Shown here in pieces: positions 8,292 to 16,032 of a stretch of DNA of 64,000 nucleotides; the stretch's first letter is position 1; the number at the start of each line of letters is the position of its first letter. The notes under the pieces are model-generated. The model saw only the letters and a list, made by a program, of their open reading frames with translations, was not told where the DNA came from and ran no database searches. The translations under genes and the position numbers were made by a program. This DNA is from Bacterioplanes sp965233665 (GTDB lineage Bacteria > Pseudomonadota > Gammaproteobacteria > Pseudomonadales > Oceanobacteraceae). The stretch spans positions 39,943 through 103,942 of the forward strand of contig CBDDTG010000018.1 in assembly GCA_965233665.1 (NCBI GenBank). Direction: 5' to 3'.

Positions 8292-8297
8292 GCAATT

Positions 8298-8339
8298 CCC
8301 GGTACGCAGCGTGATGTTTCATCGCGCTGTGTCGCCGGG
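8298..8339 (+). promoter_or_regulatory. long hairpin in the rpsN-rpsH spacer
   Basis: An inner stem pairs 8307-8316 with 8320-8329 (ten pairs including one T-G, loop TTT). An outer stem pairs CCCGG (8298-8302) with CCGGG (8335-8339). The rpsH ribosome-binding site lies just downstream and is not sequestered by this fold. There is no T-tract. A ribosomal-protein binding or RNA-processing role is possible but not shown. Confidence 0.55.
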
Positions 8340-8365
8340 GCGCTGTACAACCGAGGACTATTTAA

Positions 8366-8758
8366 ATGAGTATGCAAGATACGTTGGCGGACATGTTTAC
8401 CCGCATTCGTAACGCCCAGCAAGCGGGCCACGCGAATGTGAGCATGCCGTCATCAAAGATCAAGAAATCTGTTGCACAGGTTCTTGAAAATGAAGGTTAC
8501 ATTGGCGGTTTCTCTGTAGACGAAACTGTTAAGCCTACGCTGACCATCGACCTGAAGTACTACGAAGGTAAACCGGTAATCGAGCGCATTGAGCGTGTTA
8601 GCCGTCCTGGCCTGCGCCAGTACCGCGGTACTACCGAGCTGCCTAAAGTAGAGGCCGGTCTGGGTGTGGCGATTGTTTCCACTTCTAAAGGCGTTATGAC
8701 TGATCGTGCTGCCCGTGCTGCGGGTGTTGGCGGTGAAGTCATTGCGACCGTATTCTAA
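8366..8758 (+). CDS. rpsH: 30S ribosomal protein S8
   Basis: S8 is a primary binder of 16S rRNA helix 21 and in E. coli represses the spc operon. The 130-residue protein starts MSMQDTLADMFTRIRNAQQAGH and has the C-terminal STSKGVMTDRAARAAGVGGEVIATVF, in which the STSKG motif contacts RNA. A CCGAGGA ribosome-binding site precedes it. Confidence 0.97.
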   Translation: MSMQDTLADMFTRIRNAQQAGHANVSMPSSKIKKSVAQVLENEGYIGGFSVDETVKPTLTIDLKYYEGKPVIERIERVSRPGLRQYRGTTELPKVEAGLGVAIVSTSKGVMTDRAARAAGVGGEVIATVF

Positions 8759-8770
8759 GGAGTCGTCACA

Positions 8771-9304
8771 ATGTCTCGCGTAGCAAAAGCTCCTGTCTCT
8801 ATTCCTGCTGGCGTTGAAGTTAAGCTGGCAGAAGACAAGATCAGTGTTAAAGGTAAGCAGGGTCAACTGGACCTGGACGTACATTCTGCCGTGGCCATCA
8901 GCCAGGAAGAAAACGTACTGAAGTTTGCTCCAAAGAAACAAGACAAGCAGTCCATCGCGTTGGCCGGCACTTTCCGTGCACTGGTTAACAACATGGTGAA
9001 AGGCGTGTCTGAAGGCTTTGAGAAGAAACTGGTTCTGCAAGGTGTTGGTTACCGTGCCAAAGCATCCGGTAAGACCCTGAATCTGTCATTAGGCTTCTCC
9101 CATCCAGTGGATTACGAGCTGCCAGAAGGCGTGACTGCTGAAACGCCAAGCCAAACTGAAATCGTTATCAAAGGTATCGATAAGCAGCAGGTTGGTCAGG
9201 TAGCAGCCGAAATCCGTGGCTATCGTCCACCAGAGCCTTATAAAGGTAAGGGTGTACGTTATGCTGATGAGAATGTGCGTCGTAAAGAAGCCAAGAAAAA
9301 GTAA
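8771..9304 (+). CDS. rplF: 50S ribosomal protein L6
   Basis: L6 lies near the sarcin-ricin loop and factor-binding site. The 177-residue protein begins MSRVAKAPVSIPAGVEVKL and contains LQGVGYRAKASGKTLNLSLGFSHPV and the ending PEPYKGKGVRYADENVRRKEAKKK. An AAGGAG site overlapping the rpsH stop precedes it. Confidence 0.97.
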   Translation: MSRVAKAPVSIPAGVEVKLAEDKISVKGKQGQLDLDVHSAVAISQEENVLKFAPKKQDKQSIALAGTFRALVNNMVKGVSEGFEKKLVLQGVGYRAKASGKTLNLSLGFSHPVDYELPEGVTAETPSQTEIVIKGIDKQQVGQVAAEIRGYRPPEPYKGKGVRYADENVRRKEAKKK

Positions 9305-9314
9305 GGTCTAGGCC

Positions 9315-9665
9315 ATGAATGAGAAGAAAAAAGCTCGTTTGCGCCGTGCCCAGAAAACACGGACAGTAATCCGTGATAAGGGTGCGGTTCGTCTGTGCGT
9401 CCACCGTACGCCCAGACACATATATGCTCAGATCATCTCTGCCAATGGCGCTAGTGTCTTGGCGACTGCTTCTACTGTTGAAGCCGATCTGCGCAGTGAA
9501 GTTACTGGTAACGTCAGTGCTGCGACCAAAGTGGGTCAGTTGATTGCTGAGCGCGCGAAAGCCGCTGGTATCACCAAAGTAGCGTTCGACCGTTCTGGTT
9601 TTAAATACCATGGTCGTGTTAAAGCCCTGGCTGACGCGGCTCGTGAAAGCGGCCTGGAATTCTAA
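9315..9665 (+). CDS. rplR: 50S ribosomal protein L18
   Basis: L18 brings 5S rRNA to the large subunit. The 116-residue protein starts MNEKKKARLRRAQKTRTVIR and has the conserved FDRSGFKYHGRVKALADAARESGLEF end. It follows rplF by ten bases. Confidence 0.97.
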   Translation: MNEKKKARLRRAQKTRTVIRDKGAVRLCVHRTPRHIYAQIISANGASVLATASTVEADLRSEVTGNVSAATKVGQLIAERAKAAGITKVAFDRSGFKYHGRVKALADAARESGLEF

Positions 9666-9676
9666 GGGTAAAGATC

Positions 9677-10186
9677 ATGGCAAATAATGAACGTGTAGAA
9701 CGTAACGAAAGCGAACTGCAGGAAAAACTGGTTCAAGTGAACCGTGTTGCCAAAGTTGTAAAAGGTGGTCGTATCTTCGCCTTTACTGCTTTGACTGTTG
9801 TTGGCGATGGCGCTGGTCGTGTCGGTTTTGGTCGTGGTAAGAGCCGTGAGGTTCCAACCGCTATCCAAAAAGCGATGGAACAAGCTAAGCGCAATATGAT
9901 TAATGTCCAGCTGGACGGCAGCACTTTGCAGTACGCTGTTAAGGCTCGTCATTCTGGCGCTCAAATCTACATGCAGCCAGCATCTGAAGGTACCGGTATT
10001 ATTGCCGGTGGTGCGATGCGTGCCGTATTGGAGATGGTGGGTGTTAAAAACGTCTTGGCGAAATGCTATGGCTCTACTAACCCGGTAAACGTTGTACGCG
10101 CGACTGTTAAAGGTCTAGCGCAAATGCAATCTCCGGATCAAGTAGCGGCTAAGCGTGGCAAGACGGTCGAAGAGATTCTGGGGTAA
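9677..10186 (+). CDS. rpsE: 30S ribosomal protein S5
   Basis: S5 acts in decoding fidelity and mRNA unwinding. The 169-residue protein has the double-stranded RNA-binding-like N-terminal domain (RVAKVVKGGRIFAFTALTVVGDG) and the GTGIIAGGAMRAVLEMVGVKNVLAKCYGS core, where spectinomycin-resistance changes map near the first segment in relatives. It is nine bases from rpmD. Confidence 0.97.
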   Translation: MANNERVERNESELQEKLVQVNRVAKVVKGGRIFAFTALTVVGDGAGRVGFGRGKSREVPTAIQKAMEQAKRNMINVQLDGSTLQYAVKARHSGAQIYMQPASEGTGIIAGGAMRAVLEMVGVKNVLAKCYGSTNPVNVVRATVKGLAQMQSPDQVAAKRGKTVEEILG

Positions 10187-10192
10187 TTCGTT

Positions 10193-10378
10193 ATGGCTAA
10201 GAAAACCGTAAAAGTCACCCAAACTCGTAGCACCATTGGCAAATTGCCAAAGCACCGCGAAACCATGAAAGGTTTGGGTCTGCGTCGTATTGGTCACACT
10301 GTTGAATTGGAAGATACACCTTCTGTTCGCGGCATGATCAACCAAGTTCAATACATGGTTAAGGTTGAAGGGGAGTAA
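10193..10378 (+). CDS. rpmD: 50S ribosomal protein L30
   Basis: L30 is a small ferredoxin-fold 50S protein. The 61-residue product has TRSTIGKLPKHRETMKGLGLRRIGHTV, characteristic of the family, and its stop overlaps the rplO start region (TAATATG), indicating coupling. Confidence 0.96.
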   Translation: MAKKTVKVTQTRSTIGKLPKHRETMKGLGLRRIGHTVELEDTPSVRGMINQVQYMVKVEGE

Positions 10379-10379
10379 T

Positions 10380-10814
10380 ATGCGTCTCAACGAATTGAGC
10401 CCAGCTCCTGGTTCTAAACCTGCTGCTAAGCGTGTTGGCCGTGGTATCGGTTCTGGTCTGGGTAAGACTGGTGGCCGTGGTCACAAAGGTCAAAAGTCTC
10501 GCTCAGGCGGTAAAGTAGCGCCAGGTTTTGAAGGCGGTCAGATGCCTATTCACCGTCGTCTGCCTAAGTTCGGCTTTAACTCTCGCAAAGCTCCACTGGT
10601 GGCCGAAATCCGCCTGAACGAGCTGGTGAAAGTTGAAGGTGACGTGGTGGATCTGGCTGCTCTTAAAGCGGCTGACATCATCGGTGAAAAGATCATCGAA
10701 GGTCGTGTGATCCTGTCCGGCGAAATCAACAAGGCTGTGACCGTAAAAGGTCTAAAAGTCACTAAAGGCGCTAAAGCTGCCATTGAAGCAGCGGGTGGAA
10801 AGGTCGAAGACTAA
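10380..10814 (+). CDS. rplO: 50S ribosomal protein L15
   Basis: L15 organises 23S rRNA late in assembly. The start at ATG 10380 (MRLNELSPAPGSKPAAKRVGRG) gives 144 residues, the family size; a possible upstream start inside rpmD is rejected. The glycine-rich GSGLGKTGGRGHKGQKSRSGG segment is typical. GGGGAG lies just before the start, and the stop overlaps the secY ATG by one base. Confidence 0.96.
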   Translation: MRLNELSPAPGSKPAAKRVGRGIGSGLGKTGGRGHKGQKSRSGGKVAPGFEGGQMPIHRRLPKFGFNSRKAPLVAEIRLNELVKVEGDVVDLAALKAADIIGEKIIEGRVILSGEINKAVTVKGLKVTKGAKAAIEAAGGKVED

Positions 10815-12136
10815 TGGCTAGGCAAGGCTCACTACCGCAAGGGATGCAATCCGGGCTCGGAGAACTCTGGGCTCGTATTCGCTTTGTATTCCTGGCGATT
10901 GTTGTATATCGAATCGGTACTCACATTCCGGTACCCGGCATTAACCCAGAATCACTGGCGCGGCTGTTCGAGCAGAACCAGGGCACCATCCTGGAAATGT
11001 TCAACATGTTCTCTGGTGGTGCACTGGAGCGCATGAGTATCTTGGCATTGGGTATCATGCCGTACATTTCGGCATCGATTATCATGCAATTGCTGACGGC
11101 GGTGAGCCCGCAGCTCGAGCAGCTCAAGAAAGAAGGTGAAGCCGGTCGTCGCAAGATTACCCAGTACACGCGCTACGGCACGGTACTGTTGGCTACCATC
11201 CAGGCCTTCGGTGTATCCGCTGGCTTGGCAGGCCAGGGCGTTACCTTCTCTTCTGGCATCGATTTTTATATCGCCGCCATCCCGTCCTTTGTGGCCGGTG
11301 CGGTGTTTATGATGTGGCTGGGTGAGCAAGTAACCGAGCGTGGTATCGGCAATGGTATTTCCATTCTGATCTTCGCAGGTATTGTTGCTGGCTTACCAGG
11401 CGCGATTGGCCAGGCGTTTGAGTCTGCCCGTCAGGGTGATCTGCATATTCTGTTGTTGCTGGTGATTGCTGCTTTAGCAGTGTTGGTGATTGGCTTTGTG
11501 GTGTTTGTTGAGCGCGGTCAGCGTCGCATCACCATTAACTACGCCAAGCGTCAGCAAGGTCGTCAAATGATGGCCGCGCAAAGCAGTCATTTGCCGCTGA
11601 AGCTGAATATGGCCGGCGTGATTCCTGCGATCTTCGCGTCCTCACTGCTGTTGTTCCCGGCCTCTCTGGGCCAGTGGTTCGGCAAAGGTGAAGGCATGGA
11701 GTGGTTGCAGGACATCAGTATGGCGTTGGCACCGAATTCGCCGCTGTACATCGTGCTGTTTGCTGCTGGCATTATCTTCTTCTGCTATTTCTACACGGCG
11801 TTGATGTTTAACCCGCGTGACGTAGCCGAAAACCTGAAAAAGTCTGGCGCTTTCATTCCGGGGATTCGTCCGGGTATCCAGACCGCTAAGTACATCGATG
11901 GTGTGCTCGGTCGTCTGACCCTGTTTGGTTCGATCTACATTGCTGCTGTCTGTTTGCTGCCGCAATTTATGATTGTCGCTGCGGATGTGCCTTTCTATTT
12001 TGGCGGCACGTCGTTGTTGATCGTAGTGGTGGTGGTGATGGACTTTATGTCCCAGGTGCAATCTCACCTGATGTCACACCAGTACGAGTCAGTGATGAAA
12101 AAGTCGAACCTGAAGAATTTTGGCTCAGCTCGCTGA
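10814..12136 (+). CDS. secY: preprotein translocase subunit SecY
   Basis: SecY is the protein-conducting channel of the inner membrane, working with SecE, SecG and SecA. The 440-residue product has about ten hydrophobic segments, the plug-region sequence FNMFSGGALERMSILALGIMPYISASII, and cytoplasmic loops with FVERGQRRITINYAKRQQGR and the C5 loop FNPRDVAENLKKSGAFIPGIRPG. It overlaps rplO by one base, the usual spc-operon position, and is followed by rpmJ. Confidence 0.98.
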   Translation: MARQGSLPQGMQSGLGELWARIRFVFLAIVVYRIGTHIPVPGINPESLARLFEQNQGTILEMFNMFSGGALERMSILALGIMPYISASIIMQLLTAVSPQLEQLKKEGEAGRRKITQYTRYGTVLLATIQAFGVSAGLAGQGVTFSSGIDFYIAAIPSFVAGAVFMMWLGEQVTERGIGNGISILIFAGIVAGLPGAIGQAFESARQGDLHILLLLVIAALAVLVIGFVVFVERGQRRITINYAKRQQGRQMMAAQSSHLPLKLNMAGVIPAIFASSLLLFPASLGQWFGKGEGMEWLQDISMALAPNSPLYIVLFAAGIIFFCYFYTALMFNPRDVAENLKKSGAFIPGIRPGIQTAKYIDGVLGRLTLFGSIYIAAVCLLPQFMIVAADVPFYFGGTSLLIVVVVVMDFMSQVQSHLMSHQYESVMKKSNLKNFGSAR

Positions 12137-12156
12137 GCCAGATTTAGGAGAACGTC

Positions 12157-12270
12157 ATGAAAGTACGTGCATCTGTTAAAAAAATCTGCCGTAACTGCAA
12201 AGTTATTCGTCGTAACGGCAGTGTGCGAGTGATCTGTACAGATCCTAAGCACAAGCAACGTCAGGGTTAA
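12157..12270 (+). CDS. rpmJ: 50S ribosomal protein L36, zinc-binding form
   Basis: L36 is a 37-residue zinc-ribbon protein of the large subunit, encoded between secY and rpsM as in other spc operons. The zinc ligands C11, C14, C27 and H32 are all present (MKVRASVKKICRNCKVIRR... VICTDPKHKQRQG), so this is the zinc-dependent form. The ATG follows TTAGGAGAACGTC. Confidence 0.96.
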   Translation: MKVRASVKKICRNCKVIRRNGSVRVICTDPKHKQRQG

Positions 12271-12295
12271 TTTCCTGACAAGGTCGGGTGTAATG

Positions 12296-12332
12296 CTAAT
12301 GGCGGCTTGATTTTTGATCATGCCGCCATTAG
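12296..12332 (+). promoter_or_regulatory. strong hairpin in the alpha-operon leader
   Basis: CTAATGGCGGC (12296-12306) is a perfect inverted repeat of GCCGCCATTAG (12322-12332), and TGAT/ATCA extends the inner stem after one T-T mismatch. There is no T-run, so it does not look like a terminator. In E. coli this spacer holds the S4-binding pseudoknot that represses the alpha operon. The present fold may be a counterpart or an RNase site; this is inference. Confidence 0.6.
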
Positions 12333-12375
12333 TATCTTGCGCCCTTTCATCAAGTAAAGTGTATTGGAGTTAGAC

Positions 12376-12732
12376 ATGGCCCGTATTGCCGGTGTCAACA
12401 TTCCTGACAACAAGCATGCAGTTATTTCTCTGACCTATGTCTATGGCATTGGTAAGACAACTGCGAAAGAGATCTGTGCTGCGACCAGCATCGCTGAAGA
12501 CACCAAGATCGGTGAGTTGAGCGAGGAGCAGTTGGATCAGATCCGTAATGAAGTAGGCAAGTTCACTGTTGAGGGTGACTTACGCCGCGAAGTACAAATG
12601 AACATCAAGCGTTTGATGGACATGGGTTGCTTCCGTGGTATTCGTCACCGTCGTAGCCTGCCTCTTCGCGGTCAGCGTACTAAAACAAATGCTCGTACCC
12701 GTAAGGGTCCGCGTAAGCCGATCCGTAAGTAA
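12376..12732 (+). CDS. rpsM: 30S ribosomal protein S13
   Basis: S13 forms inter-subunit bridges with L5 and contacts P-site tRNA. The start MARIAGVNIPDNKHAVISL at 12376 gives 118 residues; an in-frame ATG at 12364 would add four atypical residues and lacks spacing to the GGAGT site. The ending RTKTNARTRKGPRKPIRK is typical. It is the first gene of the alpha section. Confidence 0.97.
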   Translation: MARIAGVNIPDNKHAVISLTYVYGIGKTTAKEICAATSIAEDTKIGELSEEQLDQIRNEVGKFTVEGDLRREVQMNIKRLMDMGCFRGIRHRRSLPLRGQRTKTNARTRKGPRKPIRK

Positions 12733-12749
12733 TTCTTACGGTCGGACTT
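12718..12749 (+). promoter_or_regulatory. hairpin at the rpsM stop codon
   Basis: CCGA-T-CCGTAAG (12718-12729) pairs with CTTACGG-TCGG (12735-12745), eleven pairs with one bulged T, and is followed by ACTTTTAG. The stem spans the rpsM stop codon. The T-run is short, so at most it is a partial attenuator or a processing stem between rpsM and rpsK. Confidence 0.5.
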
Positions 12750-12806
12750 TTAGTGTAGCTGCATTCAGCTTGTTGCAGTGTTGATATTAAAAGCAGGATT
12801 TATCAA

Positions 12807-13196
12807 ATGGCTAAGCCACAAAGATCAACCAAAAAGAAGGTTAAAAAGCAGGTCGTAGATGGGATTGCCCATATCCACGCCTCTTTTAACAACACCATCG
12901 TGACCATCACCGACCGCCAAGGCAATGCATTGTCTTGGGCAACTGCCGGTGGCTCTGGTTTCCGTGGTTCTCGTAAGAGCACTCCTTTTGCAGCGCAGGT
13001 TGCTGCAGAACGCGCCGGTGAGGCAGCGAAAGAGTACGGCCTGAAAAACCTGGACGTAGAAGTTAAAGGTCCTGGTCCTGGTCGTGAATCTGCCGTTCGT
13101 GCCCTGAACGCCTGTGGTTATAAGATCAGCAACATCACCGATGTTACGCCGATCCCACATAACGGCTGTCGTCCACCTAAGAAACGTCGCGTATAA
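12807..13196 (+). CDS. rpsK: 30S ribosomal protein S11
   Basis: S11 lines the platform where mRNA exits. The 129-residue protein has HIHASFNNTIVTITDRQGNALSWATAGGSGFRGSRKSTPFAAQ and the ending DVTPIPHNGCRPPKKRRV. It follows rpsM after a 74-base spacer and precedes rpsD by 12 bases. Confidence 0.97.
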   Translation: MAKPQRSTKKKVKKQVVDGIAHIHASFNNTIVTITDRQGNALSWATAGGSGFRGSRKSTPFAAQVAAERAGEAAKEYGLKNLDVEVKGPGPGRESAVRALNACGYKISNITDVTPIPHNGCRPPKKRRV

Positions 13197-13208
13197 GGAG
13201 GCAGATTA

Positions 13209-13829
13209 ATGGCACGTTATATTGGTCCAAAATGTAAGCTGTCTCGTCGTGAAGGAACCGACCTGTTCCTGAAGAGCGGCATTCGAGCACTGGATTCCAA
13301 GTGTAAAGCAGAAACAAAACCAGGTGTTCATGGCGCTGGCCGTGGCCGTCTGTCTGACTACGGCCTGCAGCTGCGTGAAAAGCAGAAGGTTCGTCGTCTG
13401 TATGGCATCCTGGAAAAGCAATTCCGTGGCTACTACAAAGAAGCGGCGCGTCGTAAAGGTGCGACCGGTGAGGTACTGCTGCAATTGCTGGAATCTCGTC
13501 TGGATAATGTGGTGTACCGCATGGGCTTCGGCTCAACGCGTGCGGAAGCACGTCAGCTGGTGTCTCACAAAGCCATCACTGTAAACGGTAAGACGGTTAA
13601 TGTTGCGTCTTACACCGTTAAAAGTGGTGATGTGGTTGCGATTCGCGAAAAATCTAAGTCTCAGGACCGTATCAAAACGGCACTGGAACTGTCCAGTCAG
13701 CGTCCTGACTGTGGCTGGGTTGACGTGAATGCCAGCAAGATGGAAGGAACGTTTAAAGCGGTTCCTGAGCGCGCTGATCTCCCTGCTGAGATCAACGAAA
13801 ACCTGATCGTCGAACTTTACTCTAAGTAA
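13209..13829 (+). CDS. rpsD: 30S ribosomal protein S4
   Basis: S4 nucleates 30S assembly and in E. coli represses the alpha operon. The 206-residue protein starts MARYIGPKCKLSRREGTDLFLKSG and has an S4 RNA-binding domain around LESRLDNVVYRMGFGSTRAEARQLVSHKAITVNG. A TAAGGAGG ribosome-binding site precedes it. The possible leader target lies before rpsM. Confidence 0.97.
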   Translation: MARYIGPKCKLSRREGTDLFLKSGIRALDSKCKAETKPGVHGAGRGRLSDYGLQLREKQKVRRLYGILEKQFRGYYKEAARRKGATGEVLLQLLESRLDNVVYRMGFGSTRAEARQLVSHKAITVNGKTVNVASYTVKSGDVVAIREKSKSQDRIKTALELSSQRPDCGWVDVNASKMEGTFKAVPERADLPAEINENLIVELYSK

Positions 13830-13851
13830 TAGAGGAATTTAAGGGGCAGCT

Positions 13852-14853
13852 ATGCAGCGTGCAGTGAATGAATTTCTGACACCTCGTCATATTCAGGTAG
13901 ATGAAGTAAGCACTACCCACGCCAAAGTGACTCTGGAGCCACTGGAGCGTGGTTTCGGGCACACATTGGGCAGTGCATTGCGTCGTATTTTGTTGTCGTC
14001 CATGCCGGGCGCAGCAATCGTTGAATGCGAAATCGACGGCGTTTTGCACGAGTACAGCACCATTGAAGGCGTGCAGGAAGATGTAATTGAAATCCTGCTG
14101 AACCTGAAGGGTGTGGCGGTCAAGTTGCATGAACGCGACGAGGCAACCCTGAGTCTGAACAAGGTGGGTCCTGGCGCGGTCACAGCTGCCGATATTCAAC
14201 TGGATCATGGTGTTGAAGTCGCTAACCCGGATCACGTCATTGCTCACCTGAGTGAAGGCACAGATCTGAAAATGACTTTGAAAGTCGCTTCTGGTCGCGG
14301 TTATGAGACGGTTGAGTCTCGTAACCAAAACGATGAAGAGACAAAAGCCATTGGCAAACTCCAATTGGATGCCACTTACAGCCCGGTTAAGCGTGTTTCT
14401 TACAGCGTAGATTCTGCGCGTGTTGAGCAACGCACTGACCTGGACAAGTTGGTCATCGACTTGGAAACCAACGGTACTTTGGATCCAGAAGAAGCTATTC
14501 GTCGGTCTGCAACCATCTTGCAGCAGCAGTTGGCCGTATTCGTGAACCTGGAAAACGAAGAAGTTGTTGAACAGGCGCGTGAAGAAGAGGAAATTGATCC
14601 GATTCTGCTGCGTCCAGTTGACGACCTCGAGTTGACCGTACGTTCGGCTAACTGTCTGAAAGCAGAAAACATCTACTACATCGGTGACCTGATTCAGCGC
14701 ACCGAAGTTGAACTGTTGAAGACACCTAATCTGGGTAAGAAGTCTCTGACTGAAATTAAAGACGTTCTTGCTTCCCGTGGCTTGTCGTTGGGTATGCACT
14801 TAGAGAACTGGCCACCAGCCAGTCTGCGTAACGACGACAAAGTGCTGGCGTAA
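13852..14853 (+). CDS. rpoA: RNA polymerase alpha subunit
   Basis: The alpha subunit assembles RNA polymerase and contacts activators and UP elements. The 333-residue protein has the N-terminal dimerisation domain (LEPLERGFGHTLGSALRRILLSSMPG) and the C-terminal domain with RSANCLKAENIYYIGDLIQRTEVELLKTPNLGKKSLTEIKDVLASRGLSLG, which includes the DNA-contacting helix-hairpin-helix. It lies between rpsD and rplQ, as usual. Confidence 0.98.
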   Translation: MQRAVNEFLTPRHIQVDEVSTTHAKVTLEPLERGFGHTLGSALRRILLSSMPGAAIVECEIDGVLHEYSTIEGVQEDVIEILLNLKGVAVKLHERDEATLSLNKVGPGAVTAADIQLDHGVEVANPDHVIAHLSEGTDLKMTLKVASGRGYETVESRNQNDEETKAIGKLQLDATYSPVKRVSYSVDSARVEQRTDLDKLVIDLETNGTLDPEEAIRRSATILQQQLAVFVNLENEEVVEQAREEEEIDPILLRPVDDLELTVRSANCLKAENIYYIGDLIQRTEVELLKTPNLGKKSLTEIKDVLASRGLSLGMHLENWPPASLRNDDKVLA

Positions 14854-14882
14854 GCAGCGTTCAGTTAGTAAGGAATTAAACC

Positions 14883-15293
14883 ATGCGTCATCGTAAAAGT
14901 GGTCGCCACTTCAATCGTACCAGCGCTCACCGTCAAGCCATGTTTAAAAACATGGCCGTGAGCCTGTTCGAGCATGAAATCATTAAGACGACTCTGCCAA
15001 AAGCAAAAGAGTTGCGTCGCGTCGCTGAGCCACTGATCACTCTGGCTAAAGAGGATTCAGTTGCAAACCGTCGTTTGGCGTTTGCTCGTACTCGCAGCAA
15101 AGCAGCAGTTGGTAAATTGTTCACCGATTTGGGTCCTCGCTACCAGGAACGTCCGGGTGGTTACATCCGTATCCTGAAGTGCGGCTTCCGTGCTGGTGAC
15201 AACGCGCCTATGGCTTATGTCGAGCTGGTTGACCGCCCTGTGGCGGTTGAAGAAGCCGACGTCGTTGAGACCGAAGGTGCAGCAGACGAGTAA
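14883..15293 (+). CDS. rplQ: 50S ribosomal protein L17
   Basis: L17 is located near the tunnel exit. The 136-residue protein starts MRHRKSGRHFNRTSAHRQAMF and ends with an acidic tail (VAVEEADVVETEGAADE) that is longer than the E. coli C-terminus. It is the last gene of the cluster and is followed by an intrinsic terminator. The coding sequence of its final five residues plus the next bases recurs 142 bases downstream. Confidence 0.97.
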   Translation: MRHRKSGRHFNRTSAHRQAMFKNMAVSLFEHEIIKTTLPKAKELRRVAEPLITLAKEDSVANRRLAFARTRSKAAVGKLFTDLGPRYQERPGGYIRILKCGFRAGDNAPMAYVELVDRPVAVEEADVVETEGAADE

Positions 15294-15311
15294 CATCGGC
15301 TGCTAATAAAG

Positions 15312-15337
15312 AACCGCTGCTTGTCAGCGGTTTTTTT
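15312..15337 (+). terminator. Rho-independent terminator of the alpha operon
   Basis: AACCGCTG (15312-15319) pairs with CAGCGGTT (15325-15332) around a five-base loop and runs into seven T residues (15331-15337), 18 bases after the rplQ stop. It closes the long ribosomal protein transcription unit. Confidence 0.93.
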
Positions 15338-15417
15338 ATGCCTGCAAGAAATGCAATAACGCTGAAGGTCGAAGGGATGTCTACGGTGATGAGATGTGGG
15401 ATCCCGCAGATGCGTAC

Positions 15418-15452
15418 GGTGCTGCAGACGAGTAACATCGCTTGCTAGTAAA
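15418..15452 (+). repeat. degenerate duplicate of the rplQ 3' end
   Basis: This 35-base segment matches 31 of 35 bases of 15276-15310, which covers the last five codons and stop of rplQ plus 17 downstream bases. The duplicate also encodes G-A-A-D-E-stop in its own frame, and similarity fades out after a further 15 or so bases, where the copy lacks a functional terminator hairpin. The intervening sequence shows no clear rplQ homology. It looks like a remnant of a local duplication or of an insertion that copied its flank. Confidence 0.7.
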
Positions 15453-15498
15453 ATGTTGCTGGTCAGTATACGAGTCTATGTTTGTGGTGGTGAAGTGA

Positions 15499-15759
15499 AT
15501 GACTATGGATCACGTTACTATTCATGGTGATGAGTGGAAAAAAGAGGATGTTTCTGACTCAATCGAGTGGGCCAATACTCGTGTTTGGGTGCAACAACAG
15601 TGGTTTGCACCATCGCCCACTTGGGATCATGACCATTGCCAAATTTGCTGGTGGAAGCTTTTTAAATCTGCAGATCCACTGCATGGCGTAGGATATTACA
15701 ATCAGAAAAATGACAATTGGATATGCTCCGAGTGCTTCTCACAATTTGTTCAGCGCTAG
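15499..15759 (+). CDS. hypothetical small protein with two CxxC pairs
   Basis: I do not recognise the 86-residue product. It has C47-x2-C50 (DHDHCQICWWKLF) and C76-x2-C79 (WICSECFSQF), a spacing that suggests a four-cysteine zinc-binding fold, and many tryptophans. Either ATG 15499 or ATG 15505 could be the start; a GGTGGTGAAG stretch lies just upstream. It stands alone between the rplQ terminator and the convergent TRAP operon, and its codon use is less biased than the ribosomal genes. Function unknown; it could be an accessory protein (for example of the kind that neutralises toxins), but nothing here shows that. Confidence 0.7.
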   Translation: MTMDHVTIHGDEWKKEDVSDSIEWANTRVWVQQQWFAPSPTWDHDHCQICWWKLFKSADPLHGVGYYNQKNDNWICSECFSQFVQR

Positions 15760-15837
15760 GAATGGTTGGATCTGGTAAGAAATTCAAATGTTAATTGCGC
15801 TTGTTGCTCTGCAACCAGTGAGTGCAGTTTCTAACAC

Positions 15838-15861
15838 AAAAAAAGCCCCTGCGGGAGGGGC
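15838..15861 (-). terminator. intrinsic terminator downstream of the TRAP operon
   Basis: Read on the minus strand, GCCCCT pairs with AGGGGC (15856-15861 with 15845-15850, loop five bases) and is followed by seven T residues (15844-15838). It lies about 170 bases beyond the dctM stop. Between it and dctM (15862-16032) I see no gene. Confidence 0.8.
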
Positions 15862-16032
15862 CTAAACGGGTCTATCAGAAGAGAAAATGGCTCATCCTTA
15901 AGCAACGATCATGAACATGGTCTCTCGCTGTCCGCTGACTAACGCAGTTACCATGTGCAAAATAATAGCCCGTGTCCACGTCAGTCAGGGCAAAGGGTCG
16001 TCAAGAAGTGCCAACCCTTAACGGTCTTCCTG

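Noticed and set aside
12296..12332. Intrinsic terminator between spc and alpha operons
   Set aside because: The stem is strong but no T-tract follows, so it is better treated as a structural or regulatory hairpin.
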